Source of the DNA: Tieghemostelium lacteum
Lineage: Eukaryota > Evosea > Eumycetozoa > Dictyosteliales > Raperosteliaceae
DNA: 64,000 nucleotides
Assembly (NCBI GenBank): GCA_001606155.1
Contig: LODT01000004.1
Location: 372,001 to 436,000, forward strand
Reading direction: 5' to 3'
Positions within the stretch are counted from its first letter, which is position 1. Each line of letters opens with the position of its first letter. A model generated the notes under the pieces. The model was given only the letters and a program-made list of their open reading frames with translations, was not told the origin of the DNA and made no database searches. Positions 9,750 through 18,581 of this stretch are shown here, piece after piece. The position numbers and the translations under genes were made by a program.

Positions 9750-11369
9750 ATGATACTTCCACTGATTATAATAAAAAAAATATTGGGTTATTTAGGAATT
9801 GAATTTTACCAATATGATGGATATAAAGGTTTTAGTGTATTTCTAAAGAAATATACAACCATTTCAAAACAATGGAATTCTTTGATTTCAAAGATGAAAT
9901 TAAGGATTGTTGTTAAGGCTTCACCTAATAAAGATACACAATCATTTATAAAAATAGCGAGATACCATCAATTTGATTACCACATGGTTGCTTTGGTTGA
10001 TTCCCAAATATCAGAATGGATTAACCAAAAAAACAAATTATATATAGACAACTTAAAAGTAATTAGAATAACAAAAGCTCATTATGTTAGTCTAATTGAT
10101 AAACTACCCAATTTAGAGACTTTGAAGGTATCATTAACTGTTAAAAGAGGTGTACATGATGTTTATGAATATAAACATATTAATTGGAGAACACTATTCC
10201 CTAGAAAAAAAGTCATAGACTTTGAATGTTCTTATACAGAAACACCACCTTTCTACATTCAAGAATTCACCATGGTTTATCAGTTCAATAAAGTCATTTT
10301 GAGAAATGGTCTTTTGAAAATTGACAAGATTGAATCACTATCATCATTATCACCTTCAAGTACCATGATTACAGTCCTACAGATTATGTCACTGCAGATA
10401 GATTATCAGGTTATAGAATCCCTTATTAAAAAATCACCAAATCTCAAGAAACTAGAATTAATTGATGTGAATTCTCCTATTGACTATAACATCAATAATC
10501 AACTTATAGATCTACTACTCCAACAACCATTATCATCTTTAGTAAAATTAAATTTCATTAACAGGACATTAGCGGTACAGTTTAGTAGTTTAATCATGTT
10601 ATATAATAGATTAAAAGTCACTGAAATGCACAGTTTTTTCCCAAAATTTGTATTTGACACTAGAAAAGATCTCAGTAAATTTAAAATTGAAAATTCAACA
10701 ATTCAACACACATCATTCTATTCTAGTTCCGATGTGGATGAACCTAACTTTAATCATAATCTATTGGTAAATTGGACGGATTTCAAGAATCTAAACAGCA
10801 TATTATACAGAGACAGTAAACTAAAGTACCTAAGTGGTATAATCTCACAGAATTTATATAATTTATCTACAATTACTATTCAACCAAATATTGGTGAAAT
10901 TAAAGTAGATATGCAAGATATACTGGATTCTCTGAAATTCAATTACTATTTAACAACTTTGGATTTCTACTACCTTGATTTTAACCATCTTGATGAATTT
11001 TTAACCTCCAATCACCCAACCATCGTTAATTTAATGGTTTCTATTGTTGAGACTAAAAATTGTGATAATATTTCACAAAAAATCATCACTGCTATTAAAA
11101 GCAATAGTAACCTGCTAAAACTTTCAATTAGGGATTTTACTGAAATCCGAGGTTATTTCTTTGATTTAATGGTAATGGGTATCTATGAAAATGGACATCA
11201 AATAAGGTATCTATCAATTCCGTGTTCCTCACTATCTAAATCATTTAAAATAGATTCATTTGAAGAAATTCTTATGAACAATCCACATATTACCTATTTA
11301 AATGGATGTAAAACTCCAAATACAGAATATAAACGATTATTAAATAAATATTCTGTAATGCCAATTTAA
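9750..11369 (+). CDS. Dictyostelid F-box/LRR-like protein
   Basis: A 539-residue single-exon protein of the same family. The F-box-like motif is at residues 1-50 (LPLIIIKKILGYL... YTTISKQWNSLI), followed by irregular leucine-rich repeats to the end. It has no MGN leader. The ATG is preceded at once by a pyrimidine-rich TTTTTCAG, which looks like a 3' splice site, so a 5'-UTR intron is possible. Its segment around 10095-10250 recurs as decayed fragments upstream of each of the three tandem copies that follow. Confidence 0.85.
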   Translation: MILPLIIIKKILGYLGIEFYQYDGYKGFSVFLKKYTTISKQWNSLISKMKLRIVVKASPNKDTQSFIKIARYHQFDYHMVALVDSQISEWINQKNKLYIDNLKVIRITKAHYVSLIDKLPNLETLKVSLTVKRGVHDVYEYKHINWRTLFPRKKVIDFECSYTETPPFYIQEFTMVYQFNKVILRNGLLKIDKIESLSSLSPSSTMITVLQIMSLQIDYQVIESLIKKSPNLKKLELIDVNSPIDYNINNQLIDLLLQQPLSSLVKLNFINRTLAVQFSSLIMLYNRLKVTEMHSFFPKFVFDTRKDLSKFKIENSTIQHTSFYSSSDVDEPNFNHNLLVNWTDFKNLNSILYRDSKLKYLSGIISQNLYNLSTITIQPNIGEIKVDMQDILDSLKFNYYLTTLDFYYLDFNHLDEFLTSNHPTIVNLMVSIVETKNCDNISQKIITAIKSNSNLLKLSIRDFTEIRGYFFDLMVMGIYENGHQIRYLSIPCSSLSKSFKIDSFEEILMNNPHITYLNGCKTPNTEYKRLLNKYSVMPI

Positions 11370-11375
11370 TTAAAC

Positions 11376-11640
11376 TTTGGTTTTACTTTTGAAGAATTCA
11401 CCACCCTCACACACCTGGTACTATATTATGTGAATGGTGTGAATAAAGAACCTAATTTTCAAGAGACTGTTTTAAATACCAATACAACTCTAGATCTTTT
11501 ATATTACAATATATTAGAATTGTTCATTTGATGCATTCAGTTCAATTCCAAACATTAATGAATTTATATACAAAGACCAAAGCTAGTGAAGTTGATATAA
11601 GATTCATGTCATTAATTATCAATTAAAATGATGATATGTC
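11376..11640 (+). pseudogene. Fragment of the tandem F-box/LRR gene
   Basis: About 265 bp closely match the middle of the genes at 11940, 14130 and 16492 (compare 12704-12960). The match covers the LLLKNSPHLTHL...VNGVNKEP region to the start of INENDD. It carries in-frame stops and small indels, for example ATCAATTAAAATG where the intact copies read ATCAATGAAAATG. There is no start. It is a truncated extra copy left beside the array. Confidence 0.85.
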
Positions 11641-11739
11641 GAGTATTAATTGTTTACATTCTATATTGGATAAATACAAAAATGTTACAATTAAACTATC
11701 AAATACCTTTTTCATAAAAATTTTTATTTTGATTGAGAA

Positions 11740-11885
11740 AACCTATCCAATTGGGAGACTTTGAAGTTATCAATAATGAATTATAAATAAGTTAGAGGAT
11801 GTGTACACGATTTTTTTAATTATAAACATATTATTTGGAGAGCAATATTCACTAGAAAAAGTCATAGTTTTATTAGTAAATTTAG
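11740..11885 (+). pseudogene. Decayed fragment of the 9750-type gene
   Basis: This stretch resembles 10095-10250 inside the gene at 9750. Matching phrases are CTATCCAATTGGGAGACTTTGAAG, AGAGGTGTACA-GAT, TATAAACATATTA-TTGGAGA, CACTAGAAAAAGTCATAG. It contains stops and deletions. It lies 55 bp upstream of the ATG at 11940, so it may now serve as promoter sequence. Equivalent remnants sit before the other two copies. Confidence 0.7.
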
Positions 11886-11939
11886 TAAATCCTTTAAGTG
11901 AAAATTAAATTAAATTTTGTATATTTTTGTTTTGAGGAT

Positions 11940-13727
11940 ATGGGAAATTTATGCACATCTACTAAAGATAAAGAATTATTTACATCTACTAAAGATGAAG
12001 AATTATTTGAATCACAATCATATGGTATTCATTTACCAAATACAATAGTAAAACAGATACTGGAATATCTGATTAACAATTGTTCACAATATGAATATAT
12101 TGTGAATAACAATAGATTAGAAGGTATAAATAGCTTTTTGAACAAGTTCACCAGGATATGTAAGAAATGGAATGAAAAGATTATACCAACATTAGAGATT
12201 TTGAATACATTGGCTTGTGAATATCAACAGAATTCCCATAAACTCTTATTGTTAAATAAGTATAATCTAAACTATCAAATGCATGCCACTGTACATCATG
12301 TTGATAATAAAGTCTATCAAAAAGATAAAATCACGTCACTGACACTGTTGAATAGCACTGGAGAGTTGAATACAAATAAAACTGCAGAAGAATTTCCAAA
12401 TATACACACTATAACTGTAAATTGTCAGTACCTTTTAGGTGAAAATTATAATTCAAATTTCTTGAAATTAGATATTGAAACATGGTATTATGTAAGAAAA
12501 TTAGTGATCAGATTTGAATTGCAAGCAAAGAAGTTGAGTAAGGTTAATCTTGAAGAGAAAGAGTTTATGCAAATCTACAACTACTGCAGTGAGCTACAAG
12601 TGAATAAAGGGACTTTAATGGTTAAAGATTTGCTACCACCTGAAAAATACCAACCATCTCTATTGAAAAAGTTAAAAATGTCTAAGCTTACAGTAGAACC
12701 CACTACTTTGGTTTTACTTTTGAAGAATTCACCTCACCTCACACACCTGGTCCTATATTTTGTGAATGGTGTGAATAAAGAGCCTACTTTTCAAGAGACT
12801 GTTTTAAATACCATTACAACTCTAGATCTTTTAAATTTACAATCTATTAGCATTGTTCATTTGGTGCAGTCAGTTCAATTCCAAACACTTATGAATCTAT
12901 ATAAAAAGACCAAAGCTAGTGAAGTTGATTTAAGATTCATGTCATTAATTATCAATGAAAATGATGATATATCTTTTGAAATCAATAACAAGAATATAAG
13001 GAAGTTAACTATGAACTCCTATTTAATGGGTTTAGATGGAAAACCACTGAATTTACTAAAAGATAACTGGGGTGATAAATCAAATTTAACTAGTATAACT
13101 ATAAATACCCAAATGTCCCCCAAAGAAAATATGCCATTTGAACAGCTTTCTCTATTCAAAAAGGTAACTGAAAGTGTCTATTTTGAACATGATTCTAAAT
13201 ATCTAGATAACATTTTACAATTGAATCATAGTTCACTTCAAACCATTTGTATCGATAATTATTTTAGAATACCACGAATTTTGCCAATAATAGATTCTAT
13301 AATACATCATCACTATTTAACAAGAATGGAGATTTTTAATATCGATTTTAACAATTTCCAAAAGTTACTATCTATTGATCATCCTACATTAGACAGTGTA
13401 ATTGTAACATTTTTGTATATATCCAATATAGAATGTAAGCAATTAATACTCGATATTAAAAACAACAAATCATTGAGGAAATTAATGATTAAATATTTCC
13501 ACAATTACATGAGTATGGACTCCTATGACCAGTTTGTTGCATATGCTGAAATTTATGAAAATGGACATCAACTTACCCATCTATGGTTGCCTACTGCGAA
13601 ATCAATTGAACCCAACTTTGAGAGTATTCTCAAAAAGAACCCTCAAATAATCAATTTAGGAATAGACGAAAGAAATCATCAAACTCCTCTAAACAAATAT
13701 TTAATTCAATATTGTGAATATTTTTAA
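11940..13727 (+). CDS. Tandem F-box/LRR-like protein, copy 1
   Basis: 595 residues from the ATG at 11940. The open frame extends upstream without a convincing start, and all three copies align from MGN, so MGN is chosen. It starts MGNLCTSTKDK: Gly2 and Thr6 suit myristoylation, and Cys5 could be palmitoylated. A 27-bp tandem duplication (11955-12008) encodes TSTKDKELF then TSTKDEELF. The F-box-like motif follows (LPNTIVKQILEYL... FTRICKKWNEKIIP), then irregular leucine-rich repeats. The dual acylation signal suggests a membrane-bound adaptor, which is an inference. Confidence 0.85.
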   Translation: MGNLCTSTKDKELFTSTKDEELFESQSYGIHLPNTIVKQILEYLINNCSQYEYIVNNNRLEGINSFLNKFTRICKKWNEKIIPTLEILNTLACEYQQNSHKLLLLNKYNLNYQMHATVHHVDNKVYQKDKITSLTLLNSTGELNTNKTAEEFPNIHTITVNCQYLLGENYNSNFLKLDIETWYYVRKLVIRFELQAKKLSKVNLEEKEFMQIYNYCSELQVNKGTLMVKDLLPPEKYQPSLLKKLKMSKLTVEPTTLVLLLKNSPHLTHLVLYFVNGVNKEPTFQETVLNTITTLDLLNLQSISIVHLVQSVQFQTLMNLYKKTKASEVDLRFMSLIINENDDISFEINNKNIRKLTMNSYLMGLDGKPLNLLKDNWGDKSNLTSITINTQMSPKENMPFEQLSLFKKVTESVYFEHDSKYLDNILQLNHSSLQTICIDNYFRIPRILPIIDSIIHHHYLTRMEIFNIDFNNFQKLLSIDHPTLDSVIVTFLYISNIECKQLILDIKNNKSLRKLMIKYFHNYMSMDSYDQFVAYAEIYENGHQLTHLWLPTAKSIEPNFESILKKNPQIINLGIDERNHQTPLNKYLIQYCEYF

Positions 13728-14129
13728 TAAACTTACCTTCATTACTTTATTTTCATGAACTTTTCAAGAATCAAATAACTGTTATTATTTGTTCTTCAAG
13801 TTGATTTATCTCAATTTATATTAAATAAAGTTAAAAGGTAAATTTTTATGATTGATTAAAATCTATTAAACTTAAAATAAACCAAAAATAATGAAAAAAG
13901 ATATTTAAGTGAATGAAAATTGTATATTTTGACTTTGAAGGTAACATTAAAGTATGTGTAAACAACGCTTCTAACATATTATTTTGAGAAGATTATTCCT
14001 TAGAAAAAAATAAGTCATAATTTTTGAATTTTTTAATACTTTAATAGATTTGAGTAAATTTTTATGATTGATTTGAATATAAAATTTATTAAACTTAAAA
14101 TCTCAGAAATTTTTTTATTTTTTTTAGAT
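13728..14129 (+). pseudogene. Spacer with decayed 9750-type fragment (about 13935-14040)
   Basis: AT-rich spacer between tandem copies 1 and 2. Around 13935-14040, phrases such as GACTTTGAAGGTAACATTAAAG, CATATTATTTTGAGAAGATTATTCCTTAGAAAAAAATAAGTCATA mirror 10127-10230 of the gene at 9750, with deletions and stops. No open frame of note is present. The last 20 bp before the next ATG end in TTTTTTTAG, which looks like a splice acceptor. Confidence 0.6.
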
Positions 14130-15899
14130 ATGGGTAATTTGTGCACATCTACTAAAGATAAAGAATTATTTACATCTACTAAAGATGAAGAATTAGTTGA
14201 ATCACAATCATATGGTACACAATTACCAAATATAATAGTAAAACAGATACTGGAATATATTGTAAATAACAATAGATTAGAAGGTATAAATAGCTTTTTG
14301 AACAAGTTCACCAAGATATGTAAGAAATGGAATGAAAAGATTATACCAAAGCTAGTAATTTTGAATTTATTTGCTTATGATTATCAAAGGAAATCCAATC
14401 AACTCCTATTGTTAAATAAGTATAATCTAAAGTATCAAATGGATGTCAATATAAATCCTGTTGATAAAAAAGTCTATCAAAAGGATAAAATCACGTCACT
14501 TACACTGTTGAATAGCACTGGAGAGTTGAATGCAAATAAAATTGCACATAAATTTCCAAATATACACACTATAACTGTACTATGTCAGTATCTGTTAGGT
14601 GAATATTATAATTCAAATTTCTTGAAATTGGATATTGAAACATGGCACACTGTAAGAAAATTAGTGATCAGATTTGAATTGTCCATCAAGAAGTTGAGTA
14701 AAGTGCATCTTGAAGAGAAAGAGTTTTTACAAATCTACAACTACTGCAGTGAGCTACAAGTGAGAAAAGGGACTTTAATGGTTAAAGATTTGCTACCACC
14801 TGAAAAATACCAACCATCTCTATTAAAAAAGTTAAGTATGGTTAGGCTTTCTGTAGAACCAACTACTTTGGTTTTACTTTTGAAGAATTCACCTCACCTC
14901 ACACACCTGGTCCTATATTTTGTGAATGGTGTGAATAAAGAACCTAATTTTCAAGAGACTGTTTTAAATACCATTACGACTCTAGATCTTTTAAATTTAC
15001 AATCTATTAGTATTGTTCATTTGGTACAGTCAGTTCAATTTCAAACACTAATGAATCTATATAAAAAGACCAAAGCTAGTGAAGTTGATTTAAGATTCAT
15101 GTCATTAATTATCAATGAAAATGATGATATGTCTTTTGAAATCAATAACAAGAATATAAAGAAATTAACTATGAACTCCTATTTAATGGGTTTAGATGGA
15201 AAACCACGGAATTTACTAAAAGATAACTGGGGTGATAAATCAAATATAACTAGTTTAACTATAATAAACCAATGGCCACTACTAGAAAATATGCCATTTG
15301 AACAGGTTTCTCTATTCAGAAAGGTACTTGAAAGTGTCTATGCTGAACTTTATTCTGAATATCTAGATTACATTTTACAATTGAATCATAGTTCACTTCA
15401 AACTATTACAATTAATAATTTTGAAAAACCTAGATTTTTATTGCCAAAAATAGACTATATTATACATCATCGCTATTTGACAAGAATGGAGATTTTTAAA
15501 ATCGATTTTAACTATATCCAAAAGTTACTATCTATTGATCATCCTACATTAGATAGTTTAATTGTAACATATTTGATTATATCCGATATAGAATGTAAGC
15601 AATTAATACTCGATATTAAAAACAACAAATCATTGAGGAAATTAATGATTCAACTTCTCAACGACGGTTATGTGGATATGAGGTCCTATGACCAGTTTGT
15701 TGCATATGCTGAAATTTATGAAAATGGACATCAACTTACCCATCTATGGTTGCCTATAACCTATACTGTGAAATCAATTGAACCCAACTTTGAGAGTATT
15801 CTCAAAAAGAACCCTCAAATAATCAATTTAAGAATAGACGAAAGAAATCATCAAACTCTTCTAAACAAATATTTAATTCAATATTTTGAATATTTTTAA
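14130..15899 (+). CDS. Tandem F-box/LRR-like protein, copy 2
   Basis: 589 residues, starting MGNLCTSTKDK like copy 1 and with the same 27-bp internal duplication (14145-14198). Compared with copies 1 and 3, it lacks ten residues in the F-box-like motif: LEYIVNNN instead of LEYLINNCSQYEYIVNNN. The missing 30 nt lie between two GAATAT repeats in the other copies, which points to a repeat-mediated in-frame deletion. Residues about 75-110 are clearly more diverged from copies 1 and 3 than those two are from each other. The rest is leucine-rich and near-identical. The shortened F-box-like helix may weaken partner binding. Confidence 0.85.
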   Translation: MGNLCTSTKDKELFTSTKDEELVESQSYGTQLPNIIVKQILEYIVNNNRLEGINSFLNKFTKICKKWNEKIIPKLVILNLFAYDYQRKSNQLLLLNKYNLKYQMDVNINPVDKKVYQKDKITSLTLLNSTGELNANKIAHKFPNIHTITVLCQYLLGEYYNSNFLKLDIETWHTVRKLVIRFELSIKKLSKVHLEEKEFLQIYNYCSELQVRKGTLMVKDLLPPEKYQPSLLKKLSMVRLSVEPTTLVLLLKNSPHLTHLVLYFVNGVNKEPNFQETVLNTITTLDLLNLQSISIVHLVQSVQFQTLMNLYKKTKASEVDLRFMSLIINENDDMSFEINNKNIKKLTMNSYLMGLDGKPRNLLKDNWGDKSNITSLTIINQWPLLENMPFEQVSLFRKVLESVYAELYSEYLDYILQLNHSSLQTITINNFEKPRFLLPKIDYIIHHRYLTRMEIFKIDFNYIQKLLSIDHPTLDSLIVTYLIISDIECKQLILDIKNNKSLRKLMIQLLNDGYVDMRSYDQFVAYAEIYENGHQLTHLWLPITYTVKSIEPNFESILKKNPQIINLRIDERNHQTLLNKYLIQYFEYF

Positions 15900-16034
15900 T
15901 AAACTTACTTCATTACTTTATTTTCATGAACTTATCAAGAACAAATAACTATTTTTATTTAAACTATAAAGTGAAGTATGTAGCATAACTTGAAAAATAA
16001 ACTAAAAATTAATGAAAAAAGATATTTAAGTGTA

Positions 16035-16200
16035 ATGAAAATTGTATACAATTTCAACTTTTCAACTTCGACTGTTTTTCACCAAGTTCTAGCTTCTCCA
16101 ACTAGCACACCACTTGACCAACAGCATCCAAAGACTCATCTCTTCTATTTTAAATCCTTTTGCAATAATCTATGAGTAGAGACCATCTCTATTACTTTTT
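16035..16200 (-). pseudogene. Decayed gene fragment of unknown origin in the array spacer
   Basis: About 165 bp with higher GC than the surrounding spacer interrupt homology between the spacers of the array. On the minus strand broken frames read protein-like phrases: EMVSTHRLLQKDLK, then DESLDAVGQVV and LEKLELGEKQSKLKS after a stop. None can be joined without a frame change. I do not recognise the source. A short plus-strand open frame also crosses it but starts inside the array spacer and looks accidental. Confidence 0.4.
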
Positions 16201-16254
16201 CAAAAGAAATTTCATACTTTTTTTCATTTTAAATACAAAATATTTCTAATTTGA

Positions 16255-16385
16255 TTGAGATAAACTATCCAATTTGGAGACTTTGAAATTTTAAGTTAGA
16301 AGATGTGTACACGATATATTTAAACATAAACTTGGAGAACACTAGAAAAAAGTAATAGACTTTGAATGTTTTAATACATTTTGAA
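16255..16385 (+). pseudogene. Decayed fragment of the 9750-type gene
   Basis: The third copy of the same remnant. GATAAACTATCCAATTTGGAGACTTTGAAA, AGATGTGTACACGAT, AACTTGGAGAACACTAGAAAAAAGTAATAGACTTTGAATG match 10098-10240 in order, with internal deletions. It lies about 110 bp upstream of the ATG of copy 3. Confidence 0.75.
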
Positions 16386-16491
16386 TAGTAAATTTTTAAG
16401 ATTGATCGAATACATTAAAACTTAAATAGTTGGGAAATTGGTTTTATTAAATGAAATTTTTTTAATTTTAATTCATTTTTGGTTTAGAGGA

Positions 16492-18258
16492 ATGGGTAAT
16501 TTAGTTACATCTACTAAAGATGAAGAATTAGTTGAATCACAATCACATGGTATAAAATTACCAAACATAATAGTAAAACAGATACTGGAAATTCTGATTA
16601 ACAATTGTGGTCAATATGTATATATTGTGAATAACAATAGATTAGAAGGTATAAATAGCTTTTTGAACAAGTTCACCAGGATATGTAAGAAATGGAATGA
16701 AAAGATTATACCAACATTAGAGATTTTGAATACATTGGCTTGTGAATATCAACAGAATTCCCATAAACTCTTATTGTTAAATAAGTATAATCTAAACTAT
16801 CAAATGCATGCCACTGTACATCATGTTGATAATAAAGTCCATCAAAAGGAGAAGATCACGTCACTGACACTGTCGAATAACACACTGGATAATTTGAATA
16901 CAAATAACATTGCTCATGATTTTCCAAATATACACACTATAACTGTAAATTGTCGGTACCTGTTACGTGACTACTATAATTCAAATCTCTTGAAATTAGA
17001 TATTGAAACGTGGTATACTAAAAGAAAATTAGTTATCAGATTTGTATTGTCCATCAAGAAGTTGAGTAAGGTTCATCTTGCAGGGAATGAGTTTATGCAA
17101 ATCTACAACTACTGCAGTGAGCTACAAGTGAGTAAAGGGACTTTAATGGTTAAAGATTTGCTACCACCTGAAAAATACCAACCATCTCTATTAAAAAAGT
17201 TAAAAATGTCTATGGTGTCTGTAGAACATACTACTTTGGTTTTACTTTTGAAGAATTCACCTCACCTCACACACTTTGATCTATATTTTGTGAATGGTGT
17301 GAATAAAGAACCTACTTTTCAAGAGACTGTTTTAAATACCATTACAACTCTAGATCTTTTAAATTTACAATCTATTAGAATTGTTCATTTGGTGCAGTCA
17401 GTTCAATTTCAAACACTAATGAATCTATATAAAAAGACCAAAGCTAGTGAAGTTGATTTAAGATTCATGTCATTAATTATCAATGAAAATGATGATATGT
17501 CTTTTGAAATCAATAACAAGAATATAAAGAAGTTAACTATGAACTCCTATTTAATGGGTTTAGATGGAAAACCGCTGAATTTACTAAAAGATAACTGGGG
17601 TGATAAATCAAATTTAACTAGTATAACTATAAGTAGTCGAAGGTCACCACTAGAAAATATGCCATTTGAACAGGTTTCTCTATTCAAAAAGGTAACTGAA
17701 AGTGTCTATTTTGAACATGATTCTAAATATCTAGATTACATTTTACAATTGAATCATAGTTCACTTCAAACTATTTGTATTGATAATTTTGAAATACCAC
17801 GAATTTCATTACCAATAATCAACTCTATTATACATCATCACTATCTGACAAGAATGGAAATTTATCATATCGATTTTAACAATTTCCAAAAGTTACTATC
17901 TATTGATCATCCTACATTAGATAGTTTAATTGTAACATTTTTGTATATATCCAATATAGAATGTCAACAATTAATACTCGATATTAAAAACAACAAATCA
18001 CTGAGGAAACTAATGATTAAATATTTCCACATTTACATGGACTCCTATGACCAATTGGTTGCATATACTGAAATTTATAAAATTGGACATCAACTTACCC
18101 ATCTATGGTTGCCTATATCCTATACTGTGAAATCAATTTCATCCAACTTTGAGAGTATTCTCAAAAAGAACCCTCAAATAATCAATTTAAGAATAGACGA
18201 AAGAAATCATCAAACTCTTCTAAACAAATATTTAATTCAATATTGTGAAATATTTTAA
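16492..18258 (+). CDS. Tandem F-box/LRR-like protein, copy 3
   Basis: 588 residues from the ATG at 16492 (MGNLVTSTKDE). Gly2 and Thr6 remain, but Cys5 of copies 1 and 2 is Val, and only one TSTKDEEL unit is present. If acylated it would be myristoylated only. The F-box-like motif is complete (LPNIIVKQILEILINNCGQY... FTRICKKWNEKIIP). The stretch from EILNTLACEYQQNSHKL to HHVDNKV is identical to copy 1. The leucine-rich body follows and there is no catalytic motif. Confidence 0.85.
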   Translation: MGNLVTSTKDEELVESQSHGIKLPNIIVKQILEILINNCGQYVYIVNNNRLEGINSFLNKFTRICKKWNEKIIPTLEILNTLACEYQQNSHKLLLLNKYNLNYQMHATVHHVDNKVHQKEKITSLTLSNNTLDNLNTNNIAHDFPNIHTITVNCRYLLRDYYNSNLLKLDIETWYTKRKLVIRFVLSIKKLSKVHLAGNEFMQIYNYCSELQVSKGTLMVKDLLPPEKYQPSLLKKLKMSMVSVEHTTLVLLLKNSPHLTHFDLYFVNGVNKEPTFQETVLNTITTLDLLNLQSIRIVHLVQSVQFQTLMNLYKKTKASEVDLRFMSLIINENDDMSFEINNKNIKKLTMNSYLMGLDGKPLNLLKDNWGDKSNLTSITISSRRSPLENMPFEQVSLFKKVTESVYFEHDSKYLDYILQLNHSSLQTICIDNFEIPRISLPIINSIIHHHYLTRMEIYHIDFNNFQKLLSIDHPTLDSLIVTFLYISNIECQQLILDIKNNKSLRKLMIKYFHIYMDSYDQLVAYTEIYKIGHQLTHLWLPISYTVKSISSNFESILKKNPQIINLRIDERNHQTLLNKYLIQYCEIF

Positions 18259-18581
18259 TAAACTTACCTTCATATACTTTATTTTCATGAACATTTTAAG
18301 AATCAAGTGACTGTAAATATTATAATTTTAAACTATAAGGACAGTTATTAAAGGTAAATTAAATACTTTTTGAGTTTTTAGCATATTTTTTAATATCGAT
18401 GATAGAATTTCTAGGTATGTTTCTATGAACAAAATGATAATACTAATGAATTTGAAATAATTTTAATTACTACAATATTTATTTTTTCATTTTCAAATGG
18501 ATAAGATGACATCATTATTTAAGATAAGATTTTTTATTTTAAAAAATATCTTTTGTAAAAATAAAATTAAATACGAGAGAG
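18259..18581. other. AT-rich intergenic spacer
   Basis: 323 bp between the end of the F-box array and the peptidase gene. It begins with the array's common 3' flank (TTTATTTTCATGAACATTTTAAG) and then becomes plain AT-rich DNA that presumably holds the peptidase promoter. Nothing else is seen. Confidence 0.4.

Larger units (their letters stand above)
11740..18258 (+). repeat. Three-unit tandem gene duplication
   Basis: Three head-to-tail units of about 2.2-2.4 kb. Start codons are at 11940, 14130 and 16492, so the periods are 2190 and 2362 bp. Each unit consists of a decayed 9750-type fragment, a short AT-rich leader, an F-box/LRR gene and a similar 3' flank (the phrase TTTATTTTCATGAACTT occurs after each stop). 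The central coding part is nearly identical between units, while the N-terminal third and parts of the C-terminus differ more. This suggests recent duplication plus gene conversion. Confidence 0.9.

Noticed and set aside
11898-11939. Upstream extension of the copy 1 frame (MKIKLNFVYFCFED)
   Set aside because: All three tandem copies align only from MGN, and the upstream parts are unrelated AT-rich leaders.
15990-16175. 61-codon plus-strand frame in the array spacer
   Set aside because: It starts in AT-rich spacer and runs through the decayed insert. The minus strand of that segment looks more protein-like.
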